Origin: Hortaea werneckii
Taxonomy: Eukaryota; Ascomycota; Dothideomycetes; Mycosphaerellales; Teratosphaeriaceae
Direction of reading: 5' to 3'
NCBI GenBank assembly: GCA_037044905.1
Contig: JBAOKB010000071.1
Coordinates: 372,001-436,000 of the forward strand
Length of the DNA stretch: 64,000 nt
Made by a program: the position numbers and the translations under genes. The stretch's first letter is position 1, and each line of letters opens with the position of its first letter. The notes below the pieces were generated by a model. It was not told the origin of the DNA, searched no databases, and saw only the letters and a list, made by a program, of their open reading frames with translations. Positions 11,322-23,119 of this stretch are shown here, piece by piece.

Positions 11322-12912
11322 ATGTCGACCGCCGTCGCTGCACCACCTTCCTCCAGCAGCAGCTCCTTTGCGCCCAATCTCGAGCGCCACCCCTCCCCGC
11401 GCTCGCGCTCGTTGGCTGCAATTGCGCCGTCGAACCCAAATCACAGTAACCACGCATCAGCAGCTCCCAGCGCTGAGCCCGCCGCGAAGAGGGCGAGAAG
11501 CAATGGTTCGCCCAACACGACAGACAATCACCATCCACCATCAGTAGAGCGAAGCGGCGGCAGCGGCAAGGCCTCGCCTAATACGTGAGTGTCTTCTGAA
11601 GAAGTTCCCTAAGCTTGTGACTACCAGTACTAATGGAATTCCGATCCAGTGGCAGTAAAGGCGGCGCACCACCCATGATCAAGGTCAAGAAGGAACCAGG
11701 CTCGCCGTCCATGCCATCCTCTCGCCCGCGCCCGAAGCGGCTCGACCTCTCCTCCAGCAACGCACCTCCACGAGGTCCACAGACAGCACGCCCATCAGCT
11801 CCGCTTACAGCACGAGATTCTGCCGGGCTGGCCATACAAGATGTAGGCTTGGCCTGTCTCTCGCCGGGCTTTGCGACTCACGATCCGGCAATGCGGGAGC
11901 AGCTGCAGAGGAGTTTGGACGTGCGGGATCAGCAGCGGATGATCATCGAAGCGAGACAGAAGGGTCAGAAGCCTGGAAGCTCACATGAAGCAAGCGCTCC
12001 AGCTGGACCGCAAGATACTACATTGTTTGGCGTACCTACCAGGACTCCGAGCACTTCCCGGAGGAAAGGCCCTCCGCCGGGCCTTTCAATCAATGCCCCT
12101 TCAGCTGAGGCCTTCGCCAACGACCGCGTTATCCAGTCAGCTCCTTTACACCAGACTTTCACTGGCCTCAGACCCGGTGAGGCTCCATCCTCTCGCCATG
12201 TCCAACATGGCCCCAGTGCGCTCAGCCAGACAAGCCACATCCATCACGTTCCAGCTACACAAACGAGCAACCGCCTCCCACCAATCGCAGATGTCTTCGC
12301 CAACGATAGATTAGATCCGCCGAGAGGCTTTGCGCAGTCACCTGCCCACCCGCAACAGCAGCAATACGGTCCCCACCCTGTCCCTTCCCAAGCTTTCCGC
12401 CTCCACAACATCACGGTCCCCCTCTCAGTGCACGAGCACGGGAATTCCGATCAGCAGAGGAGGCCATGCAAGGCCTCTCCGGCGGCCGAGAGGAGCTGAT
12501 GCCCAAAGTCGTACACTACGGCGGCGTGCAACCACCCACACCACCATCCCCCATGCCTCCCGGCGGATCCCACCAACAACCGCACTCCGGCCCCGGCGCC
12601 GCCCAAGCCGCCTCCCACCCAGAGCCTATGGCGCGCCCCGACGTCCTCGCCCGCACCTCCTCCATGAACGGCCGCCGCCGCGGCCGCGACGAGTACGAGC
12701 GCGACAACGGCAGTCCGCCCTCGGCCTACAACCGCCACGAACCCAAACGCGCGGCCTTTGCCGTCCGCGGCGAGGACGAGCACCATAGCCAGTACCACCG
12801 GGGTCATGACGGAGGCGGGGAAGAGGACTGGAAACGGCAGATGAGCGGCGCGGAGAAGAAGGAGGAGTTTTTGCGGTTGTGTGAGCGGGCTTGGGATCTG
12901 TTCCATTCATGA
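11322..12912 (+). CDS. Disordered, probably nuclear protein, uncharacterised; one frameshift
   Basis: Exon 1 is 11322-11584; a 65-nt intron (11585-11649, GTGAGT...CCAG) leads to exon 2. About 508 residues, almost all low complexity: Ser/Pro-rich N-terminus with a basic PAAKRARS cluster, a KVKKEPGSP motif of the kind seen around SUMO sites, then short repeats of AFANDR (two copies: SAEAFANDR and IADVFANDR). The best-conserved-looking parts are FRSAEEAMQGLSGGREEL with PKVVHYGG.QPPTPPSP, and the C-terminal helix EKKEEFLRLCERAWDLFHS. One base seems lost in the C run at 12418-12422, since the C-terminal half is in another frame. A nuclear regulator is plausible from the basic clusters, but I do not recognise the family. 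Confidence 0.7.
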
Positions 12913-14516
12913 CCCCGTCTCTCTCTCTCTCTCTCTCTCTCTTAATTCAACTTTCCTTTCTTTTTCGATTTTTTTTTTTTTAAATCTGGGAGGAAAGGGG
13001 ATTGGAGGGGTTGCTTTTTCTTGCCTTATGATGATGTGGAGAGATCTTACTACTTCTTCTTCTTCTTCTCCTCCTTACCTATCGACAAATCTCTTTGCCT
13101 CTTGCAATCCCAGCCAATTGGTACTTCTCTTTTTCTTTTTCTTTTTCTTTTTTTTCGGAAGTAAAAGAGATTGGGAATGGAGGAGGTCTCTGTGTGTGTT
13201 TTCACAGCTGAGGAGTGTCCTGAAGGGGGTGTAATGATGGGGGATATTTCTTGGCTTATTTTCAAAGAAGGGGCGGGGAGTGTGGTGGTGTTTTGAGCAT
13301 TCCTCTATCGTCTTCTTGTTCAGAGAGGCGTCATCTGGGTTTCTAGGAAGCAGAGGAAGAAGGGTGGACTTGTTTTGCAGGAATCATTTAGCGAGGATGG
13401 AAGGAAGGGGTGGCTAGTCTGCTTAGTACTTCCAACTGTATTTGGAGGAATCTATTTGGAGTGTTTCTGATATACAAGTCCTCTTTATCTCATCAGAAGA
13501 TTATGGATCTGGAGTTGACTAATTGGTTTGGTTTCCTCGAATTTGAAAAGGCGTAAAGAAGGGAAACATTATGTCGTCCTTTCCGGCTGTCGAACCTCGA
13601 GCTTCTTTCTCTCCCTCTTACTCCTTCCTTAGCCCTCATGATCGCGGGCTCTCGATATGGCACAAGCTTCCGGTTGCTAATTTGACATCCATCTTCCAGC
13701 AACCCTGCTGGCTGTTAGAGAGGCGCCTGGCTTTGGTTGGTCAAGCTAGCACCATACTGTCAAGTCTTACACACAAATGATGGCTTGCCTTCTGCGCTAT
13801 GAATTGACCATGGTTACGCCAAAAGCAATCACATGCTTATCCAAATGAGTCTCCAGCATGGAGGACGGTTTGTTCGCTCCCAGAGGGTCTGAAATCTTCA
13901 ACGACCATCGTGAGACGTTAAAGTGATCGAGAGCTCAAGCAGCATATGCACTATAGAAACCACTTCCCTACACTCATGCGGCTCCACCCGTGACGAATGG
14001 AAGATACTCGCACGCACCTGCTCGTCTGGGTCCGCGAAGAGATTACCCAGATCTCTCTCCTGCTTATCTCTGCTTTGACGAGGTTGTTAGGAGAAATCTA
14101 CAAGGCATTCCCTGGCAGAGGAAGCCTGGAATCATTGCAATCATAGGCAAGGGTAATCTCATCTGAGCGCCGCAGAAGGCATTCGATAACAGACTTGCCT
14201 ATTGAGGAGCAACAGGAAGGACAACCATCAAACCCAGAAGGTTCTGAGCATGGATAGAACTTCTCGCTGAATTGTCGTTATTTTCTCTAATGCTCTGGAG
14301 AGCCTTTCAGCTTCCTCGAACTCAGGGGATCGAGGAATTGAGATTGAACAGTCGAAGTCGCCGACGCAATATCTTGAATTGGAGCAGGAGCTTTGCAATC
14401 AACTAGCATTTTTCCACACACCTTGTTAGATCCTTCCATGGTCTTTTGAAGATTTCATCCGTCCGGACGAGTCAAGGGCGGCAGTAGAGATCAAAGATCA
14501 CTTTTGTTATGGCCCC
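12913..14516. other. Intergenic, simple repeats and possible decayed coding sequence
   Basis: Starts with a (TC)13 tract and T-rich stretches in the 3' region of the upstream gene. From about 14240 to 14400 the minus strand can be read as a helical-looking peptide (ERLSRALEKITTIQREVLSM), which may belong to the degenerate gene to its right. No complete gene seen. Confidence 0.4.
12918..12943. repeat. (TC)13 dinucleotide microsatellite
   Basis: A perfect TC/CT run beginning just after the stop codon at 12910-12912, followed by T-rich tracts up to about 13155. It lies in the presumed 3' untranslated region. Confidence 0.9.
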
Positions 14517-14977
14517 TTACCCTGAGAGCGAGAAGTATCTGCCTCGAACGTATAATACATGCGTCCTGCTGACGTTCTCATCGTCTTTCCAGTAACAGTA
14601 AGTTGCCTGCGGGAGTTGGAGTTAAGAGCGAGATGACGATATCTTAAGTATGGTACCTGCCATTCCCGAAGTATGTAGTCAAAATACCACATCATCAGGT
14701 GCTCTGGGTTAGGATACCGTATCCATACCCACCAGCTGTTGGAAACTCCATACTCCACCCACGCAGAGAACCATTCAACAAAGAAGCCACTACCCTCGAC
14801 CTCAAAACCTTGCCAACCTACACTCATGCGCCCTTCCGAGTCCGACTAGAGCGAGTGTCTAATGATTCCGCCTTCAGCCTTCGCTAAACCAAACTCCTTC
14901 TTCCCAGCTTCAGCAATCAATATCCTCGCACCGCACGCAGTCGACTAGGCTGTACGCTCTCGTACTTCCCAGTCCTA
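14517..14977 (-). pseudogene. Degenerate or unresolved gene fragment
   Basis: On the minus strand a Trp/Tyr-rich protein segment is clear: GWQGFEVEGSGFFVEW, then YGVSNSWWVWIRYPNPEHL and MMWYFDYILREW. A well-formed 50-nt intron (14607-14656, GTACCA...CGCAG) joins it to ATYCYWKDDENVSRTHV and a stop at 14517. Upstream in the same frame, coding-like sequence (ILIAEAGKKEFGLAKAEGG) is cut by three TAG triplets, at 14846-14848, 14945-14947 and 14975-14977. Each TAG could be a CAG changed to TAG, or a splice acceptor, as each has a pyrimidine-rich left flank. No start codon or full domain is found. I favour a decayed gene, but an intron-rich live gene cannot be excluded. Family not recognised. Confidence 0.4.
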
Positions 14978-15543
14978 AAGGTAGAGTTCAAGATATACTA
15001 TTTCGTGGTACATACGCGCTTTTCGAAGGACACGAGGGCCGAAGATGGGGAGAGGAAAGGAGATCGGCCTCGACACTAGAGACGTGGGCTCGAATGAACG
15101 AAGGGGTCTTCCAGTACCTTGCATGTACAATAAAGCCGAGACATTTGGCTTTTGGATATGGTGGGCCTTGTCGTCACCGCAGTCACCTGGGCTATACGAA
15201 TGCCTTCCAGTCTCCTAACGTGCTGTAGTGGCGAATGTACTTGCAGGTGCACCCAAGCATCGGGAATGATGCTACTGAAATGCACCAGTGACAAAGGCAA
15301 TTCTGTACTTTGCTGCAATATGCCGCATAAACGAGAAAAAATGTCATGACGGAAAGGAATAATCGGCGTAAATAGTACAGTACAAAGGAAACGCTTTCCG
15401 AGATATCTACGGTTACACGCACAACATCTCTCCCTCTTCCCGAGCGCTTAGATCCTGTACAATACAGCGCTAGAAAAACGAGTTCAACTCCACCTCCTCT
15501 TGGCTTCCAACCACTCTACACCGCCAGGCATGGGCTGCTACGC
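14978..15543. other. Intergenic region downstream of ATP2
   Basis: Holds the 3' side of ATP2 (minus strand). A GTATGT donor-like site at the left could belong to the neighbouring fragment. Nothing else supported. Confidence 0.4.
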
Positions 15544-17492
<1,949 letters not shown>

Positions 17493-18171
17493 GATTCCGG
17501 TGGTGATAGGGTTCGTTTGATGGCGGGAGTGGAGAGAGGTGTGGTATGGGCAAAGGAGGAGGTGTCGCTCCGGCAGCTTGTACGGAGAGCTTTTCGTAGC
17601 ACAGGCCAACGGCTCCAGCCGCAGGGCCAAGACGATTCAACCCGACCGTCTCCTCCCGAACATAAGCAGCAGTATCATCATCGTCCAGCAGCACTACTAT
17701 ACCTACCCACCTTAGGTTGGTATAATGACTGGCGACTTCATTATCATCACACCGGATTCCATTGATGTTGGAGTGGTATGCGAGGCATTCATACATCCAG
17801 CATGTGATGGCCATTTACACATACAATCAATGTTACAGTGGGACATCACTACTGCCGAACGTCTACCTGATGAGCACAATGCGCCTTCACCAATGCGGGA
17901 TGCCGGTAAGGTACATGAGACTTTAATACGTAGGTACATCAACCTCGCGTGATTCCAAAAGCAGCAAGAGTCATACAGCCGCAGCTACCGTGCCAACAAT
18001 TCAGTGCACAAGCGAGTGACCTTTCATCCAAATCCCAACTCCATCAGCGCCACCGCTTAAACCCGCTGAATTTCTAACAGAATCTCCAAATCTCCAATCC
18101 CAAGACCATCAATAAACTTTACGTAGTGCCACCAACTCCGCATGTCATACCAAAAAGAAAATAACCAAGAA
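17493..18171. other. Intergenic, ATP2 upstream region
   Basis: Contains the ATP2 promoter (minus strand) and the 3' side of the repeat-protein gene. No gene and no clear TATA box seen. Confidence 0.5.
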
Positions 18172-20104
18172 TTAAATCATACCGCCCAGACGTGAGCGCC
18201 AGCGATTAAGCACCGCAGGCTGATTGATTAGCTGCTCAAGATCCATCCCATCAAGGTTATCCGACTCTGCTTTGTCCTCACCAGTCTCTTCTACATCCGG
18301 ATCCTTGGCAACCGGTATAGCCTCCTGCGACCTCTCATAGGCCGCATAATTAGTCAAGGAAAACATCACGTCGTCGGAGCCGGTCGTAACATCGGGCTGG
18401 CCAGCCATCATTTCCGATGGCAACTGCTCTTCGACTTGCGTGTTGCCGAAGAGCACGAAGTCGGCGGCTGGACCGACTGGCTGACCATCCACTGGGTCAG
18501 GCATTCCAGTGTTTGACGTGCCATTGGGATCCGATGTGCCATTCCCAGCATTAGCGACCATGCCCTGGTCGAACGGCTGCTGATCCGGCTGCGTAGCCAT
18601 GTTGCCATTCCCAGCATTAGCGACCATGCCCTGATCGAACGGCTGCTGATCCGGCTGCATAGCCATGTTGCCATATCCCGTGGAATCCTGGTTCCCGGCA
18701 AAGAAAGGCGTCTGGAGACCAACTGGCTGTTGCTCCGGGGGCATGACCATACCACCGTTGGCCATGGGATTATGGCTCTCAGAGGAAACGGCATTCCAGA
18801 AGTTACTGGCTGTTGGTCTGGCTGCACGACCATATCCCCATTGGCGGTGGGATACTGAATATGGCTCTCAGAGGCAACAGGCATTCCAGAAATGACTGGC
18901 TGTTGGCCCAGCTGCATGACCATGCCCCCGTTGGCCACGGGATACTGAATCCCAGGGAAGGTCGCCATGCCTGGAGCAACTGGTTGGCCATCCATTTGCC
19001 CAGGCATGTTGGCGTTGAACATGGGATACCCACTCACGCCATATCCGAAAGGCATTCCCATACCTTGAGCACGGGCTGCCCATTGGACTGGTCAAACATT
19101 CCGCCGTTGTACATGGGAGCTCCATTCGTGTGGCTCCCCATAGGCATGATCATGCCTGGACCAACGAGCTGCCCACTCAGCTGGCCGTGCATGTCTTCCT
19201 CGGACGTGGGATACCCATGCCTGGCATTCCCACGACCCTCATTCATGACCCTGACCGACGGGCTGCCCATTCGGCAGGTTGAACATCCCGCCATTAGCTG
19301 CAGGAAACCCGTTGCCAGCGCTGAAACCCATCCCATTGACCCCACCACCAGCATCCGCGCCTTGAACCACAGGCTGCCCATGAAACCGACCCGACATCCC
19401 CTCATCACCCATAAGCAAACCCCCATCCAAACCAAACCCCGCCATCCAAACCCCCACACTCCCAACCCCACCCACCCCACCACTCTGCCTCCCCATCGTC
19501 TCGAACCCCCACGGATCCAGGATCCCCCCTCCCCCCTCCCGCGCTCTAACAACCCTCCACGCCCTCCCCACCTCCCTCCTCTCCAACCTCCCCTTCCCAA
19601 CCGCAAGCCCCAACAACTCCTCCGCCAGCTCCCCAAAACCCGGATGTCTCCTCGCCCCCAGAATCAAATAAATCCCAAGTCCCCCCCTGCCCGCAATCGT
19701 GCGGCGATAGGCCTGAAGATCCGCAGCGCCGGTCTCCGGGTCCGGATGGACAGATGTCAGGTTATTCGCGATTTCGCGGAGGCGCAGGACGTCGAGATCG
19801 TCGCGGTCGGTTTTCCGTGTCGTTTGGTCGAGGAGGTCGGTTTGGAATCTGAAGGCTTTTTGGCGGAGCGGGCTGGAGAGGGACGCGAATTCGGGTTCGG
19901 CGTACTCGGCGTAGTGGGTTAGGAGGCTTGCGTCTACGCCGGAGTAAGGGGGGAGGCGTTTGGGTTTGTGGGGAGGCGCAGGGGCGGGGATGGGTTGTGG
20001 GGGTTCGATGGTGGTGGGGTGGTGTTGGTTGGGGTGGGATCGTGGAGGACAATGCGACTTCGCCGGATGGTTGGTTGGGTGGGTTGGGGGTAGGTCGTCG
20101 CCAT
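18172..20104 (-). CDS. GQPV-repeat protein, uncharacterised; four frame breaks
   Basis: A long protein (about 644 residues if four single-base indels are allowed). Proposed start ATG at 20102-20104 (MATTYPQPTQPT); a proline-rich N-terminus is followed by a probably folded segment (SGVDASLLTHYAEYAEPEFA, LRLREIANNLTSV, GLGIYLILGARRHPGFGELA). The C-terminal half consists of at least ten degenerate units centred on GQPV or QQPV followed by about GMxxxxG and NGGM, such as DGQPVAPGM, PDQQPVTSGM and PEQQPVGLQ. Two units are almost identical at DNA level. It ends in an acidic tail and a short basic end (LNRWRSRLGGMI). Breaks lie near 19948-19953 (G run), 19247, 19068 and 18786; repeats keep their spacing across each. 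Not recognised. Composition (Gly, Met, Gln, Pro) suggests a flexible or scaffold-like protein, which is inference only. Confidence 0.65.
18541..18672 (-). repeat. Two tandem 66-bp coding repeats
   Basis: Positions 18541-18606 and 18607-18672 are direct copies differing at two bases. They encode two 22-residue units containing PDQQPFDQGMVANAGNGNMA. The near identity shows recent in-frame duplication within the GQPV-repeat gene. Confidence 0.9.
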
Positions 20105-21214
20105 GCTTGGGAGATATTGGATATGAGGATCGATGGGATTTTTCGTCTTTTGACTCGGTGCGATTTGCGACGGAAGATATAACAAGATACCAAGAAGGTA
20201 TTTCCGACCGATTACTCCTACCTACCTTCGCGGACCGCATCTTAAATATATCAAAAAGAAACTCGATCAGAATTCCCAATGAAAAGAAAAGTCAGGGAAA
20301 GTTAATTGCAGTCCTGTACTGTAGTATAGCATTTGAGTGCAAAATGTTTCGGAAACCAAACATCCATACAAAGCTGTCGAGCAAAGTAGGGGAACCAAAG
20401 CCTCCCACCACACGACCACCACCCAAAAATGCCAACCAGCACTTTCTTTCCCCCTTCGTATACGGGAACTCTATTGCATACTGTTCCTTCCTGTAGTATC
20501 TTCATGAGAGTTGCACGTAACGCCTTCGTCGTCCCGCGCGTCTGCGCTGAAAATGTCTCGTTCTTCGGAGTTCTGGGAAGGAAAAAGGCGGGATCGTTCT
20601 TCGAAAGCCTTGGGTCGCTTCCCCGTCTAGCAACTCGGACGGCGGGCCTTACTGCTGGTGCGAGACGGGAAGGTCTATTGCTAAAGTATTTATTCCTGCC
20701 CGGTGTACAATCTGGCCGTCAGCATCGTAGTTATCATTAGAAATAGAAGGGGACTCGCTCTTTGCGCTCTCGCTGCAGAAATGCGATTATCAGGAGTCGG
20801 GACCCGGGCGGGGGCAAGGGAGGAGTGATTAGTTAGCCATGCTGTTCTTTCGGCTGAGGTCGTGGTTGCAATATGGCTGTCCTCGTTGACACATGTGAGA
20901 ATGGGGGACTAGTATAAACAAACGATAGCATGGATCGATGCCCTCTTTCAGCTTTCTCGTCAGATTGGTGGTTACCCTTGCATCACCTTCAAGGCTTGGT
21001 TGCCGGAAGGGAAGGCTATTCTCTCTGTCTTTGCGTGTTTCTCTCTTTCTAAGGGCATATGCGCTGCAACGCCTGCCCATGTATGCCATCCGGAGCAGTC
21101 CATCAGTTGTTATCTTACAGAAAACCCACTCTCCACTCCCCTCTTCTCCTTTCCCTCCCATCTTGCCATTTTTATAATCCTCATGTATCATCCTCCTCTA
21201 CAATCACCAATTCC
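20105..21214. other. Intergenic region, 1.1 kb
   Basis: Upstream region of the GQPV-repeat gene and downstream region of PRE5, both on the minus strand. A frame open at 20429-20740 on the plus strand has no recognisable domain. Nothing else supported. Confidence 0.5.
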
Positions 21215-22124
21215 CTACGAATCCGTCTCCATAGCCTCCCCCCCACCCCCTTCCGTCTTATTCTCAAACGTCGCATCCAACCATCCCGCAATCTCCTGGC
21301 CCTCATACAACTTAAAAGCCTCGTCCACGCCCGCGACCCCTAAACTCGTATTATCCACCGTGAGCTCCTTATCCTGGGCAAGGGAATCCTTCAGCGAACG
21401 CAGCGCATGCTTGATAAGCTCCTCATGCGAGGAATTCTCGAACTCCTCTAGGTTGCGCTCGAGATAGGTGCGGGCCATCTGGGAGCGGGCGCCGATGCCG
21501 CAGGCCAGCATCTCCTGCGTGACGCCGCTGGGCTGGAACTCGAAGAGGTGGGGACCCTTGGCGTCGACGCCGGCGATCAGCAAGCCGACGCCGTAGGGTC
21601 GCTTGCCGTATTGCTGCGTGTTGGTCTGGGCGCGGTCGCCGATGCGCGAGGTGATTTCGCCGAGCGGGATGGGGCGATCGTAGTTGAGGCGCGAGGCGAG
21701 GGATTGCTGTTTCATGAAGTTGGATAGGACGCGGGCGTCGGAGGCGAGGCCGGCGAGGGCGACGCCGTAGTGCGTGTCGATGGGTATTATCTTCTTCTGG
21801 TACGAGGAGAGTTCTTCTGCGTTACGCTGTTGGAGGAAGGAAGGTTGTGTTAGCTGGTGGTCTTGTGATGGTGAGGGCGAGCTGGTGGGGTGGGAGGGAA
21901 GGGTTACCTTGATTGCGGCGAGGACTGCATGGGTCTTGCTGACGATGCCGACGACTACTGAACCCTGCTTGACGGCTTCTTGTGCATATTCGACCTGGAA
22001 GATACGGCCTTGGGGAGAACTGGGCGGGATGGGTTAGCTGAGGGTATGGGCATGGGAATTGGGTCTCGGGTGGTGGATGGACGTACAAGGTGACGGAATC
22101 GTTGTCGTAGTTGTTACGGAACAT
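21215..22124 (-). CDS. PRE5: 20S proteasome alpha-6 subunit (PRE5/PSMA1 type)
   Basis: Outer-ring alpha subunit of the 20S proteasome. Exons 22087-22124, 21908-22019 and 21215-21826; introns 67 and 81 nt. 253 residues, no errors. The N-terminus MFRNNYDNDSVTLFSPQGR followed by IFQVEYAQEAVKQGS is the alpha-subunit signature and, with YDND, is diagnostic for the PSMA1/Pre5 member. YGKRPYGVGLLIAGVD and IGARSQMARTYLER follow as expected. The C-terminus is acidic and Gly-rich (EGGGGEAMETDS), a usual variable tail. It is divergently transcribed from VPS55, with 356 nt between the start codons. Confidence 0.97.
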
Positions 22125-22480
22125 GATGGATCAGTTGTAGAGTGTATGTGCTGTAGAAGGTGTCGAAGAGGGTAATAGAGAGGGTCGTAATGAAAGAAGT
22201 CGCTTCGATGATGTCTTCCCTTCTAGGTTCCCTTCGTCTGGTCGGAGCTCCAGGCGTCGACGGACGCGCGAAGCTGCCGCCAGTAGTCAGCCAGTCAGCC
22301 AGACAGCCAGACAGCCAACCGCCGACCGATGCCGCCAAGGCCGACGTCAGGGCAGCGGCAGCTTGGAGGCAGACAGCTGGGCAGCTCACTTCCTCTACTA
22401 CTACCACTACTACAACAAACTTCTGCTACAGCTTTACGAGGCCCATCGCGGCACCCGGCCATCCACTCACCCAATCCACC
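22125..22480. promoter_or_regulatory. Divergent PRE5/VPS55 promoter region
   Basis: Shared upstream region of 356 nt. It contains an imperfect tandem CAGCCAGA/CAGCCAGT repeat around 22286-22318. No proteasome-type PACE element was seen. Confidence 0.5.
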
Positions 22481-23015
22481 ATGGCAGGCCTCAAGACCAT
22501 CATCCTCCTCTCCTTCGTACGTCCATGAAGCCCAGCCCAGTCCTCCAATCCCGCCTACCCCAAGCGCATCGCGATTCAAAGAGACACCCACCTAACAACC
22601 TCCAGATCCTAGCCATCGGCTTCCTCCTCGTCATCCTCTCCTCGGCCCTGTTCAAAGACTACCTCACCCTCCTGGTCGTCGCCACCTACGTCGTCGCGCC
22701 CATCCCGAACTGGATCTGCGGCAAGGCCCAGAACCAGGATGACTTTATGGACAGCGGGTCCAACGGGGTAGTCGAGCTGGGGAGGTTCATGACGGGGTTC
22801 TTGGTAGTGATGGGGATTGGTAAGATTTCATGCGCAACCATTATGCAGTGCACAGCGTTGGGGCTGACCATTGAACTGCAGCCCTCCCCGTCGTCCTAGC
22901 CCATTGCGATCAGATACGAGTCGAGTCCATGGTCATGAGTATCGTTGGTGGACTTTTGATTTACGGCACGATTATTAGTTTTGGCATGTTCTTTGCTGAG
23001 CAAGAGGAGTTCTAG
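22481..23015 (+). CDS. VPS55: Vps55/LEPROT-family endosomal membrane protein
   Basis: Small four-helix membrane protein that acts in late endosome to vacuole transport. Exons 22481-22516, 22606-22819 and 22882-23015, with introns of 89 and 62 nt; 127 residues and no frame error. Hydrophobic segments are at about residues 8-27, 29-48, 68-90 and 95-118. PIPNWICGKA and SNGVVELGRFMTGFLVVMGI are family-typical. The first exon codes only 12 residues (MAGLKTIILLSF). In yeast Vps55 works in a complex with Vps68, and a VPS68 gene lies at 31297 in this same window. Confidence 0.95.
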
Positions 23016-23119
23016 GCGGCAAATTGGGATATCCTCTTCTTGTTAGCTTTTTGTACAGAATGCCATGCCTATGGCCTTTCAGCATCGGTGAACTTATTCA
23101 TATTTCACTCTGTTGCTGT

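Noticed and set aside
20429..20740. 103-residue plus-strand frame
   Set aside because: No recognised motif, no homologous look, lies in a gene-poor spacer.
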